From positions 1 to 31,768 of the forward strand of contig JAJRWB010000019.1 in the NCBI GenBank assembly GCA_024276995.1: DNA of 31,768 nt. Reading direction: 5' to 3'. Source of the DNA: Candidatus Eiseniibacteriota bacterium (GTDB lineage Bacteria > Orphanbacterota > Orphanbacteria > Orphanbacterales > Orphanbacteraceae). The position numbers were made by a program, and so were the translations under genes. The notes under the pieces are model-generated. The model did no database searches. It saw nothing but the letters and a program-made list of their open reading frames with translations, and was not told where the DNA came from. Positions 23,177 through 31,247 of this stretch are shown one piece after another; within the stretch, counting starts at the first letter, position 1; each line of letters starts with the position of its first letter.

Positions 23177-23569
23177 ATGCTCGTCCGGATTCACAGCGCG
23201 AATGTAAGTCTCGACAGAAATCAGAGGGCGAGGCTCGAATCGCGGTTCCGCATCGCCGTCGATCCGGTGGCCGATCGGATCCGATGGGCGGGAATCCAGA
23301 TCGGCCTTTGCAGGGATCGTGCAGGCACGGAGGAGTACCGATGCCGCATCACCATGACGCTGCGCTCGGCAGGCGTACTCTTCATCGAGCAGGGCGCGCC
23401 CGATCTTCACCGTGCCGTGTCTCGCGGCGCCATGAAGGCGCGGCGTGCAGCACTGAGCCGCGCCGCGGCACGCGATCTTCGCCGGAATCCGCTCTACGAG
23501 GCGGAAGTTCACTATGTGGATGAGAATATTCCGGCACTTCCCACCGACCGCGTGCCCGCCGGACGGTAG
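23177..23569 (+). CDS. HPF/RaiA-like ribosome-associated protein, copy 1
   Basis: A 130-residue small basic protein. The order strand-helix-strand-strand-strand-helix fits the HPF/RaiA (sigma-54 modulation) fold: MLVRIHSANVSLD, a helix to about 38, WAGIQIGLCRD, EYRCRITMTL, GVLFIEQGAPDLHRAV, then an Arg/Ala-rich helix. In that family the protein binds the 30S decoding centre and silences ribosomes under stress. I chose ATG 23177, with GGAGG six bases upstream, over 23165. A related gene follows after 134 bases. It lacks the C-terminal dimerisation domain of long HPF. The paralogy with the next gene is visible (shared WxGxxLG/GIxIGL strand, Ala-rich last helix) but identity is low. Confidence 0.62.
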   Translation: MLVRIHSANVSLDRNQRARLESRFRIAVDPVADRIRWAGIQIGLCRDRAGTEEYRCRITMTLRSAGVLFIEQGAPDLHRAVSRGAMKARRAALSRAAARDLRRNPLYEAEVHYVDENIPALPTDRVPAGR

Positions 23570-23574
23570 GAAAC

Positions 23575-23588
23575 CGGCTTCGAAGCCG
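23575..23588 (+). terminator. Palindrome with T-run after the first HPF-like gene
   Basis: CGGCTTCGAAGCCG is a perfect 14-base palindrome six bases after the stop, followed by CGCTTTTCC. A short stem with a UUCG-like turn and four T is a weak intrinsic terminator or processing hairpin, and could set different levels for the two paralogues. Confidence 0.4.
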
Positions 23589-23703
23589 CGCTTTTCCTCA
23601 TCTCCCACTTGCCAACCGTCCGAATATGAACCACATTACAATCAGGAGCACCGCCCCAACGGAGACCCCGGCGATCGAGCGATGTGCACGCCGGGAGGAA
23701 TTC

Positions 23704-24141
23704 ATGCAGGTACACGTTTACAGCCCCTCACGTGACCTCGACAGGGAGATCCACGAAATGGTGACCCGCCGCTTCGGATTCGCCCTCGACCGCCTGGCGG
23801 AGGAGGTCGGCTGGGTCGGCGTAAGGCTGGGAGAATCGTCGCCGGAAGCGGCCGGCAGGAGCTGCCAGGTGAAGATCACCCTCGCGGGCGGACCGACCCT
23901 CTGCATCGAGGAAATCGGTAGGACATTGGCCGCGGCGGTCGACCGGGCCGCCCACCGGGCCGAGGAGGCGGTCACCCGACACCTCGCCACTCCCCGGCGA
24001 AGCGCCGCGCGCCGCCACGTGGGCGACCTGGCGCGTTTCGAAACGCCTCCGAACGACACGGGCGTTGAAGTAAGCCACGTCGATCGTCTCGCCGATCCCC
24101 GTTCCCGTCGCCACCGGAGGGGGGAACGTCTCCCCTGCTGA
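23704..24141 (+). CDS. HPF/RaiA-like ribosome-associated protein, copy 2
   Basis: A 145-residue protein of the same predicted fold as its upstream neighbour: MQVHVYSPSRDLDREIHEMV (strand and helix), WVGVRLGES, RSCQVKITLAGG, TLCIEEIGRTLAAAVDRAAHRAEEAV, then a basic tail (residues 100-145, many Arg/His) that the first copy lacks. ATG 23704 follows GGAGG with five bases spacing, which decides the start over the ATG at 23626. As an HPF/RaiA relative it would act on ribosomes in the cytoplasm, but the sequence is diverged enough that a different binding partner is possible. Tandem, non-identical copies suggest old duplication and specialisation. Confidence 0.6.
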   Translation: MQVHVYSPSRDLDREIHEMVTRRFGFALDRLAEEVGWVGVRLGESSPEAAGRSCQVKITLAGGPTLCIEEIGRTLAAAVDRAAHRAEEAVTRHLATPRRSAARRHVGDLARFETPPNDTGVEVSHVDRLADPRSRRHRRGERLPC

Positions 24142-24266
24142 GACGCGACGGGGTCACGATCGGTTCGAAGCCGGCGTGTCCGACCCGGACGCGCAGTCGC
24201 CCTATGCCTTGATTTTCAAGACCTTATGATAGCCGGGATGTCTTGCGCGCGGCCCGCTTCGAGCGA

Positions 24267-25073
24267 TTATTCCAGATCGAGATCGGCGAGTTCCTCCTCG
24301 GTGAGGCCGAAGAAATGGCCCAGCTCGTGGTAGACGGTGATCGCGATCTCCCGCACGAGTTCGGCGCGGCTTTCGGCGACACGCTCGATGTTATGGCGGA
24401 AGATATGGATCGTATCCGGCTCGGCCGGCGATCCCTCGGAACGCTCCGGAAGAGGGACACCCCGGTAGAGCCCGAGAATCGAGGGGTCGAAGGGAGGATC
24501 CTCTTCGATGAGGATCTCCTCGTCCGGAACAGCATCGATCACGATGGCCACGTTCTTCTCGGCCACCGCCTCGCGGAACTTGTCGGGAAGATCGGCGATC
24601 GCCTCTTCCACCGCCGCGGCGAAATCCTCCTCGTCCACGCGAAACGGTTTCGGGAAGGCCTCCTCGTCCATGAGATTCGCACGCGCCGCGAGGCGGTCGG
24701 CGTCACCCAGCCGCCCCGACCGTTCGGCGAGACGGCTCAGCACATCGAGCGCCTCGGCGCGTGTTTCATGTTTCAATGAATCTTTCGCGTATCGATGGGC
24801 GCCGAAGAAATCGCAGAGCGAGAATCGAATCCGTGCCAAGGCCGCCAGAAAATCGGCGGAGCGCGGCTCGAGTGCGACCGCCTTTTCGTACGAGGCGCTC
24901 GCGTCGAGCACCATGCCGATCGCCCAGTTCGCGTCGCCGCGCAGGGCGAACAGCTCGGCGCAATCGGGATACTCCCTCTGCGCCTTGTCGAGAAGACGGA
25001 ACACGTGATCGAAGCGGCCGTCGTCCAGGTCGTCCTCGACGGCGTCGATCCAGCTTTCGAGGGGTCTCGTCAT
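24267..25073 (-). CDS. TPR-like protein with a C-terminal zincin metallopeptidase domain
   Basis: A 268-residue cytoplasmic protein. Residues 10-140 are alpha-helical with TPR-like pairs (FRLLDKAQREYPDCAELFALRGDANWAIG, then ASYEKAVALEPRSADFLAALARI). Residues 155-268 match the small 'possible zinc metallopeptidase' (zincin) family: FAAAVEEAIADLPDKFREAV, GLYRGVPLPER, and the zinc motif HELGH (H249, E250, H253) with FFGLTEEEL after it. No natural substrate is known for this family. No signal peptide. The ATG lies very close to a GGGGAGGG ribosome site. It follows the S9 peptidase after 30 bases on the same strand, so the two are probably co-transcribed. Confidence 0.85.
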   Translation of the reverse strand: MTRPLESWIDAVEDDLDDGRFDHVFRLLDKAQREYPDCAELFALRGDANWAIGMVLDASASYEKAVALEPRSADFLAALARIRFSLCDFFGAHRYAKDSLKHETRAEALDVLSRLAERSGRLGDADRLAARANLMDEEAFPKPFRVDEEDFAAAVEEAIADLPDKFREAVAEKNVAIVIDAVPDEEILIEEDPPFDPSILGLYRGVPLPERSEGSPAEPDTIHIFRHNIERVAESRAELVREIAITVYHELGHFFGLTEEELADLDLE

Positions 25074-25103
25074 TCCCTCCCCGCACGGGCGACCGGCGAT
25101 CCT

Positions 25104-27098
25104 TTACAGATACCGCTCGAACCAGTCGACGATCCGTTCGAGTCTTTCGAGGCGGTTCGCCGGCGATCCGCCCCGCGAGAGACCGTGGGACTCCCCTTCG
25201 AAGAGCACCATCTCGGTGGTCCTCCCGAGGAGCTTCAAACTGGTGAACAGCTCGAGCGCCTGCGGCGCGGGGCAGCGCAGATCGTGCTCGCTCTGGATAA
25301 TGAGGAGCGGCGTCTTCATCCTTGCGACATAATAGTTCGGCGAGAGCTTCAGGTAGTGGAGCGGTTTCTCCCACGGCGCACCGCCCAGCTCGAACTTCAG
25401 ATCCCATCCGTAATCGGAGGCGCCGAACTGGATCAGCCAGTTCCCAAGGGCGCGCTGCGTCACGGCCGCTTTGAAACGGTTCGTGTGGCCCACCGCCCAC
25501 GTGGTCATGAAGCCGCCGTACGATCCGCCGAGAATGCCGAGCCGCTTCGAATCGACATAACGACGACGGGCCATCGATTCGGTCACCGCCATGATGTCGG
25601 CGTAATCGAGCTTTCCCCAGTTCCCCTCGATGCAGTTCATGTATTTCAGTCCGCGGCCGCTCGAACCGCGAGGATTTGAAAAGACGACGACGTACCCTTC
25701 GGCCGCGAGAAGGTGCATTTCGTGGAAGAAGGTGTAGCCGTACTGGCACATCGGCCCGCCATGCACTTCGATGAGACACGGGTACTTCCGGTTCTTCCGA
25801 AAACCGGGCGGCTTCAGGATCCACCCCTGGATGCGCATCGATCCGTTGCGGAACGCCACTTCCTCCGGTTCGGTGAGATCGAGAGAATTGAAGAATGCGT
25901 CGTTCAGGCGGCTGAGGCGCCTCGGCGGCGCGGTGGAGCCGTCCAGGTCGAACGAGAAGATGTCGCCCGCACTCATCATCTCGCCGATCACGGCCGCGGC
26001 CCGGCCGGTGGACGACGCGACGGCGAAATCGGTGACGTTCACATCGCCCCCCAGCTCGAGACGCATCTTCCCGCCCATCGTGCTCACAGACCAGACATGG
26101 CAGGAGCCCTCCCCTTCATGGAGGAAGGCGAGGCGCTCCTCGACGCCATCGTGATACCGGTAGATCGGCCCCGAGAAGCCGCCGAGCGTGTCGGTGACCA
26201 CCATGTTCATCGTCCAGTTCGTCACGTCGGGGGTGAGCACCGTCTCGGCGCCGCCCGCGGCGGGAATCCTTCGAAGCGGGACGGTGTGGCGTATCCACTC
26301 GCCCGGCTTCATATGGTTCCCCTTGAAGAAGATCGTCTTCCCGTCGGCCGACCAGGCGAGACCCTCACGCAGGCCGCGCGAACGCGTGATCTTGCGCAGC
26401 CTCTTCCCGTCGGCGCCGATCGTGTAGATATCGGAGGGGAACATGTGGATGTCGCGCTCGGGATCGGGAAGATCATTCATAAGCAAAGCGATCCGACGCC
26501 CGTCGGGCGACCACGCCGCGCCGGTGACGTCGTTCTCGCCGCCGGCGAGAACACGCACTCTTCCGGAAGGGAACGATGCGACGCAGAGGCGCCAGCGCGC
26601 CCCCTTGTACCACCCCATGCCGTCGAGCTTGTGCTGGAGCCGGGTCAGGTGCTTGTACGCCGGTTTCTTCTTCTTCTCCTTCTCATCCTCCTTCGCAACG
26701 GACCGGTGCAAGAAGAGAAGTGCGCGACCGTCGGGCGACCAGGAGAGGCCGGTGACCGGCCCGCCGCCGAGACGGGTGAGCCGCGTCGCTTCCCCGCCGT
26801 CCGCGGCGATCACCCAGATATCGGGAACCTCCTTCTCCCTGTCGGAGATGAAGGCGATCGCGCTTCCCCTCGGATTCCAGCGCGGCTCGGAATCGTTCGC
26901 CTTCCCTGTCGTAAGCGCCGTCGGCCGTCCGCCGCCGGTGGAGAGACGGAAAAGCCGATGGTAGTACCTGTTGTTCTTTCCGTCGGTGATCCTGACGGAA
27001 TAGACCGCCCGTTTTCCGTCGGGGGAGATATCGACCGACTGGGGAACGCGGATCCGGTGGAGATCCGCGGCGCCGATTTTTCTCTTTCGTTTCGCCAT
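25104..27098 (-). CDS. S9-family prolyl oligopeptidase/acylaminoacyl-peptidase
   Basis: A 664-residue serine peptidase that would cleave short peptides in the cytoplasm (no signal peptide). Residues 1-400 form the gating beta-propeller with TolB/PD40-type blades (DISPDGKRAVYSV, PRWNPRGSAIAFISD, LSWSPDGRALLFL, AAWSPDGRRIALL, LAWSADGKTIFF). A Lys/Glu-rich insertion (about 133-145) interrupts one blade. The alpha/beta-hydrolase domain has nucleophile S526 in GGSYGG, D606 in QSEHD and H638 in GESHG, a full triad in family order. ATG 27098 follows AGGAG with 9 bases spacing. It is probably transcribed with the downstream zincin. Family confident; peptide preference unknown. Confidence 0.92.
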   Translation of the reverse strand: MAKRKRKIGAADLHRIRVPQSVDISPDGKRAVYSVRITDGKNNRYYHRLFRLSTGGGRPTALTTGKANDSEPRWNPRGSAIAFISDREKEVPDIWVIAADGGEATRLTRLGGGPVTGLSWSPDGRALLFLHRSVAKEDEKEKKKKPAYKHLTRLQHKLDGMGWYKGARWRLCVASFPSGRVRVLAGGENDVTGAAWSPDGRRIALLMNDLPDPERDIHMFPSDIYTIGADGKRLRKITRSRGLREGLAWSADGKTIFFKGNHMKPGEWIRHTVPLRRIPAAGGAETVLTPDVTNWTMNMVVTDTLGGFSGPIYRYHDGVEERLAFLHEGEGSCHVWSVSTMGGKMRLELGGDVNVTDFAVASSTGRAAAVIGEMMSAGDIFSFDLDGSTAPPRRLSRLNDAFFNSLDLTEPEEVAFRNGSMRIQGWILKPPGFRKNRKYPCLIEVHGGPMCQYGYTFFHEMHLLAAEGYVVVFSNPRGSSGRGLKYMNCIEGNWGKLDYADIMAVTESMARRRYVDSKRLGILGGSYGGFMTTWAVGHTNRFKAAVTQRALGNWLIQFGASDYGWDLKFELGGAPWEKPLHYLKLSPNYYVARMKTPLLIIQSEHDLRCPAPQALELFTSLKLLGRTTEMVLFEGESHGLSRGGSPANRLERLERIVDWFERYL

Positions 27099-27239
27099 AG
27101 ATGATCGCTCCTGATCGATTTCCTGCCGTCCCGAGCGACGATCAGCATAGGTGAAACAAGACGCGAGTGCCAGAGGGAAAGGCGGGCAGGGCGATTGTGC
27201 CGTGGAGCCGGGACGAAGGGAACGCGGCTCTCGCCTGCG

Positions 27240-28133
27240 TCACGACGTCAGGTCGATAAATATCCCCGCCGCCTCCTCGTGGTACTGGAGGTGCGTGTAG
27301 AACCCGTCATGTCCCGCTTCATTGTCCTCCACGAGCCTTTCCACCACCCCCCCAAAGTCGATGATCACGTCTCTCGTGTTGCGCATGAACCCGATCTGGT
27401 TCACTTCCCCGGCGTACAGGTAGAAACGGCTTCCGTCGAACGGCTTGTAGCCGTAATCACCGTTGTACAGCTTCGTGGTGAACTCCTCTCCCACCGACAT
27501 GTCACTCGGCTCCGGTCTCATTCCGCCGTCGTGGCTGATCGTCAACACGAGGCGGTTATTCCCGCTGGCCCTGTCGAGATAGGTCACTTCGAAACTGATT
27601 TCCGAGCCGAGGCTCCAACCGCGATAGGCACACTTGGTGAGCTGTGCATCGTACTTGTATTCCATGTACCGGAGCGCCACATCCATGAATTCATAGAACT
27701 GGGCTCCCGAATACATCGCATCGCCGACGCCGGTCCACCACTGGATCGTGACCACGGCATAGCCGTGGTCCTTGGCGAACGGAAGTTCCGATCCCATCTC
27801 CCGGTACGCGTTTCCCCCGTGGCCGTGCGCGACGACCATGACACGCCTTGCATCCATCGAGGAATAGCCGTCGGGAACCCAGAGCACGAAGAACGTATTC
27901 ATCGGCTCCAGGTTGACCACCTTCGCGCCCGATTCGATGGCGTCCGCGTAGGGTGTGGGCACCTGATCGCTGATGCCGAGAATATCGTCATCCGTTTCGA
28001 CGAGTGTCGACAAATCGATTCCGCTGCCGTCGCCCCCCGTATCGACGGGGGAATCCCCACCGTTGCCACACCCCGCAAGCCAGATCGCCGTCACCATGGA
28101 GATGATGAAAACGTATGTCCGGCACCTGTGCAT
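27240..28133 (-). CDS. Alpha/beta-hydrolase-like lipoprotein
   Basis: A 297-residue exported protein. Residues 1-22 are a lipoprotein signal with lipobox LAGC (Cys22), followed by a Gly/Ser/Asp-rich linker. The body looks like an alpha/beta hydrolase: NTFFVLWVPDGY, VMVVAHGHGGNAYR (oxyanion-type loop), YAVVTIQWW, the nucleophile elbow GWSLG (Ser174) and a C-terminal AGHDGF (His275). This is the layout of feruloyl-esterase/PHB-depolymerase-like enzymes, but the exact family is not certain. I chose ATG 28133, with GGAGG eight bases upstream; the more upstream ATG codons lack a ribosome site and would spoil the signal peptide. It lies 38 bases after rubrerythrin on the same strand. Confidence 0.75.
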   Translation of the reverse strand: MHRCRTYVFIISMVTAIWLAGCGNGGDSPVDTGGDGSGIDLSTLVETDDDILGISDQVPTPYADAIESGAKVVNLEPMNTFFVLWVPDGYSSMDARRVMVVAHGHGGNAYREMGSELPFAKDHGYAVVTIQWWTGVGDAMYSGAQFYEFMDVALRYMEYKYDAQLTKCAYRGWSLGSEISFEVTYLDRASGNNRLVLTISHDGGMRPEPSDMSVGEEFTTKLYNGDYGYKPFDGSRFYLYAGEVNQIGFMRNTRDVIIDFGGVVERLVEDNEAGHDGFYTHLQYHEEAAGIFIDLTS

Positions 28134-28171
28134 CGCACTGTCCTCCATCGCCGGGGTGATCGATCCTCCGA

Positions 28172-28750
28172 CTACCAGTTTTCTCCCAGCAGTTCGAAAT
28201 AGGCCTGGGGATGTAAACACGCGGGGCAGACCTTCGGCGCCTCTTCCGCTTCGTGAAGGTAGCCGCAGTTCAGGCAGCGCCAGACCATTTTCCCGTTCCT
28301 CCTGAAAACTTTTCCCGCTTCGAGATTGGCGGCAAGATCCGTGTACCGCTTACCGTGCTGCTTTTCGGAAACGGATATCGCCTTGAACGCCGCCGCGACC
28401 TGGGTGAAACCTTCCTCCTCGGCTACCTTCGCGAAGGCCGGATACATCTTCGTCCACTCGTGCTCCTCGCCGGCCGCGGCCGCCTTCAAATTCTCGAGGG
28501 TGGTTCCGATTCTTCCGGCGGGAAATGTTTCCGTGATCTCGACATCGCCCCCTTCGAGAAACTTGAAAAACCTCTTGGCGTGCTCTTTCTCCTGGTTCGC
28601 CGTTTCTTCGAAGACGCCCGCGATCTGGACGAGACCTTCCTTCCTGGCGGCGCCGGCAAAAAACGTGTACCGGTTCCTCGCCTGCGACTCGCCCGCGAAC
28701 GCGGCGAGCAGGTTCTTCTCTGTCTGTGTGCCTTTGATCGACTTCGACAT
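28172..28750 (-). CDS. rbr: Rubrerythrin
   Basis: A 192-residue cytoplasmic peroxidase that reduces hydrogen peroxide to water in anaerobes and microaerophiles. The diiron four-helix domain has E21 (AGESQARNRY), E54/H57 (EKEH), E95-E98 (GEEHEW) and E129/H132 (SEKQH). The C-terminal rubredoxin-type centre has C159/C162 (CLNC) and C175/C178 (CPAC). All iron ligands are present. ATG 28750 follows GGAGG with six bases spacing; the frame is open further upstream, but that part has no family resemblance. It suggests a lifestyle with low oxygen, consistent with multihaem electron transfer nearby. It may be co-transcribed with the downstream lipoprotein. Confidence 0.96.
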   Translation of the reverse strand: MSKSIKGTQTEKNLLAAFAGESQARNRYTFFAGAARKEGLVQIAGVFEETANQEKEHAKRFFKFLEGGDVEITETFPAGRIGTTLENLKAAAAGEEHEWTKMYPAFAKVAEEEGFTQVAAAFKAISVSEKQHGKRYTDLAANLEAGKVFRRNGKMVWRCLNCGYLHEAEEAPKVCPACLHPQAYFELLGENW

Positions 28751-28813
28751 ATGCTTCCTCCGGTGATCGGGTGTGCTTCGTACGCCGGGGATACGACGGA
28801 ATACTTCAGAACC

Positions 28814-28832
28814 GCCTTCGGTTTTCGAAGGC
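28814..28832. other. Perfect hairpin in the rubrerythrin leader
   Basis: GCCTTCG (28814-28820) and CGAAGGC (28826-28832) form a perfect 7-base stem with a 5-base loop (GTTTT on the + strand). It is about 65 bases upstream of the rubrerythrin start and downstream of a possible TATGAT box. It could be a leader structure. The rest of 28751-28971 shows nothing I can name. Confidence 0.3.
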
Positions 28833-28971
28833 TTTGCCGAGTTGCCGTTCACAGGTTCGATCATACCGTAAACGGAGGTGTGCGTTCCATGGCGACGTAC
28901 GAGGCCCGGCCGGGAAGCGGGCTATACGGGATGCCCCCCGCGCGGCCCTCTCCCCAACCCCTGTTTCGCAT

Positions 28972-30348
28972 TCAGTCCCCCTTCCCCCCCACCACACTCA
29001 CCCCCACCAGTGCCCCGCACGACACCATCATCGCCGGCAACACCGTCCCAATCCCCGTCGCCCCCTCGAACCCTCCCACCTTCCACGCTACCGCCGCCAC
29101 GACACCCGCCACCATCCCCGACAACGCCCCCTGCCGTGTCGCCCCCTTCCACAGCAACGCCGCCACGAGGGCCGGCGTGATCCCCACCCCGTAGATCGTG
29201 TAGGCGAAGAGCGCCACCCGGAAGAAGGCGCTCGACCGGAAGGCGAGCACGAGCGCCGCGAGACCGAGCACGATCACGGCGACCCGCCCGGCGAGCACCA
29301 GCTCGCGCGGCCCGGCGGCGGGGCGCGCGAAGCGGTGATAAACGTCGCGTACGAGCGACGTGGCCGGGGCGAGCAGATACGAATCGGCGGTGGAGACCAC
29401 CACGGCGAGCAACGCCGATACGAGAAGCGCCCCAAGCGGTGCCGGCAAGAGGCGGAACGCCGTTTCCACGATCACGTGCGCCGGATCGTCGAGATCGGGA
29501 AGAAGCGCCCGCCCGGCGAGGGCGAGAGCGATGATCGCCGTTTCGACGACCAGAATTCCGACGAGGAACCACGCCACCGCCCGGCGCGCCCCCCCGGCAT
29601 CGCGGGCGCTGAAGAAACGCTGGTACATGTTGGCGTCGCCGAGAACGAGGAGAAACGGAGGCAGCAGAATGGCGGCGTAATCGAGCGGTCCGTACGACCC
29701 GGTGACGCTCATCAGATCGTGCGGGAGATGAGCCGCCAGGCGCGCGACACCGCCCGCGTGGAACACGAGAAAGGCCAGCGCCCCACCGATGCCCACCGAC
29801 ATGATCATACCGTTCGCCACGTCGGTGTAGGCCACCGAGTACATCCCGGCAAGAGCGGTGTAGAGAATGACGAACGCCGCAACCGCGATGATCGCTCCGC
29901 CTTCCGCCCACTCCCCGGGAAGAATCCTCTCCACCACCGCGGCACCGGCGCGATACTGGTACGACACGATGATCAGGTAGGCGAGAACGAGGGTGATCGT
30001 GCCGATCACGCGGGCCGCCGGCCCGAAACGCTCCTCCAGAATGTCCTGAATGGTGAACGAGCCTGACCGACGCGCTTTTCCCGCCAGAAAATAGAGGGCC
30101 GCCACCCCGAGCACGCCGCCGAGGGGAACGACGAACGCCGCGATCCCCGTGCGATACGCCTCCTCCGCGTTCCCGAAGATGCTCCCCGTGCCGATCCAGG
30201 TGGCAAGGAGAGTACCGAAAAGCACCATCGGCGATAGCGACCGCCCGGCGAGGGAGAAATCCTCTTGCGACCGGATCCGCCGGGCCTTACAGGCCCCGAC
30301 GCCGATGAGCGCCCCCAGGTAGACCGCCGCCGTAACTCCAAAAAACAC
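28972..30348 (-). CDS. Sodium/solute symporter (SSS family)
   Basis: A 458-residue inner-membrane transporter that would couple solute uptake to sodium entry. It has about 12-13 hydrophobic helices and the SSS signatures: RSQEDFSLAGRSLSPMVLFGTLLATWIGTGS near the N-terminus (the sodium-site helix with its unwound segment), then LGDANMYQRFFSARD, and LVSALLAVVVSTADSYLLAPATSLVRDVY (the second sodium-site helix with the Ser-Thr-Ala-Asp-Ser run). The start is GTG 30348, with GGGAGA six bases upstream. The C-terminus is truncated relative to PutP-type members. The substrate (amino acid, sugar, carboxylate) cannot be told. It is divergent from the cyclophilin gene. Confidence 0.9.
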   Translation of the reverse strand: MFFGVTAAVYLGALIGVGACKARRIRSQEDFSLAGRSLSPMVLFGTLLATWIGTGSIFGNAEEAYRTGIAAFVVPLGGVLGVAALYFLAGKARRSGSFTIQDILEERFGPAARVIGTITLVLAYLIIVSYQYRAGAAVVERILPGEWAEGGAIIAVAAFVILYTALAGMYSVAYTDVANGMIMSVGIGGALAFLVFHAGGVARLAAHLPHDLMSVTGSYGPLDYAAILLPPFLLVLGDANMYQRFFSARDAGGARRAVAWFLVGILVVETAIIALALAGRALLPDLDDPAHVIVETAFRLLPAPLGALLVSALLAVVVSTADSYLLAPATSLVRDVYHRFARPAAGPRELVLAGRVAVIVLGLAALVLAFRSSAFFRVALFAYTIYGVGITPALVAALLWKGATRQGALSGMVAGVVAAVAWKVGGFEGATGIGTVLPAMMVSCGALVGVSVVGGKGD

Positions 30349-30435
30349 AAGCTTTCTCCCATCCCGGCTTCGACCGGACCGGACACCCAGTATACCCCAC
30401 GCCCGGATCGGCCCGTAGCCCCATCCCCGATGCAG

Positions 30436-30464
30436 TTGTCTGGAACACGACCGTCTGGTATTGT
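30436..30464 (+). promoter_or_regulatory. Candidate sigma-70-type promoter for the cyclophilin gene
   Basis: TTGTCT (30436-30441) and TATTGT (30459-30464) are exactly 17 bases apart, each differing from consensus at two positions. They lie about 65 bases before the ATG at 30529 in the divergent intergenic region. The rest of the region shows nothing I can name. Confidence 0.4.
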
Positions 30465-30528
30465 GTTTAACCTGCGGCTGAGCGGAGGCCTGTGCAATCG
30501 ATTTCCCGATTCGCTAAGGAGACAATGA

Positions 30529-31149
30529 ATGAAACAACTGGTAAGAGCGGCCGGTGTGACGCTCCTCCTCCTCGTCTGGGGCGGCATCGCCTTTTCGCAG
30601 GCTGTCGAGAAGCAGGACGCGGATCCCGCCGGGAAGGGAAAGAAACTGGAAAACCCGAAAGTGCTGATGAAGACTTCCATGGGGGACATTACGCTGGAAC
30701 TCTTCCGGGATAAGGCGCCGATCACGGTGGAGAACTTCCTTGGCTATGTGGCGGACAACTTCTACGACGGCACGGTGTTTCACCGCGTCATCCCCGGCTT
30801 CATGATCCAGGGAGGCGGATTCACCGCCGACCTCGTTCGGAAGAAGCCGAAACCGCCGATCAAGAACGAGGCGAACAACGGCCTCGAGAACAAGCGGGGG
30901 ACCATCGCGATGGCACGCCTCCAGGCGCCCAACACCGCGAGTTGCCAATTCTTCATCAACGTGGTGGACAACGATTTCCTTAACTACTTCGACGAGAGCA
31001 AGTGGGGATATTGTGTTTTCGGCAAAGTGGTGAAGGGGATGGACGTGGTGGACAAGATCAAGGATGTGAAGACGGGCAGGAAAGAACCTCTTCCTTCCGA
31101 TGTGCCGCTCGAGACGGTGCTCATCGAGTCGGTGAAGCTGCTCGAATAA
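30529..31149 (+). CDS. Exported cyclophilin-type peptidyl-prolyl isomerase
   Basis: A 206-residue folding catalyst that interconverts cis and trans X-Pro bonds. Residues 1-24 form a Sec signal peptide ([25 protein letters not shown]), so it acts in the periplasm or beyond. A short charged linker leads to the cyclophilin fold from about residue 42: [27 protein letters not shown], the active-site run [19 protein letters not shown] (catalytic Arg in FHRV, Phe in FMIQ), GTIAMAR, CQFFINV and [14 protein letters not shown]. All family motifs are intact. ATG 30529 follows AAGGAG. A two-way terminator hairpin lies downstream. Confidence 0.95.
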   Translation: MKQLVRAAGVTLLLLVWGGIAFSQAVEKQDADPAGKGKKLENPKVLMKTSMGDITLELFRDKAPITVENFLGYVADNFYDGTVFHRVIPGFMIQGGGFTADLVRKKPKPPIKNEANNGLENKRGTIAMARLQAPNTASCQFFINVVDNDFLNYFDESKWGYCVFGKVVKGMDVVDKIKDVKTGRKEPLPSDVPLETVLIESVKLLE

Positions 31150-31183
31150 GGTTTCCGGCGGAAGCGAAATCGGGATCTTGGAG

Positions 31184-31210
31184 GAGGGACGACCCGAAAG
31201 GCCGTCCCTC
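31184..31210. terminator. Two-way terminator hairpin
   Basis: GAGGGACG (31184-31191) pairs with CGTCCCTC (31203-31210); an inner CC-GAAA-GG gives a stable tetraloop. TTT follows on the + strand. It lies between the convergent cyclophilin (stop 31149) and YceI (stop 31248) genes. Confidence 0.7.
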
Positions 31211-31247
31211 TTTGAATGATCACACCGGGCCGACCACCCGGGACGGC

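Noticed and set aside
25713-27104. Long + strand open frame of about 460 codons
   Set aside because: It is antisense to the S9 peptidase with its complete catalytic triad. The product is His/Arg/Pro-rich with no recognisable fold.
28770-30066. + strand frame rich in Arg/His/Pro
   Set aside because: It is a shadow of the sodium symporter, whose transmembrane pattern is unambiguous on the other strand.
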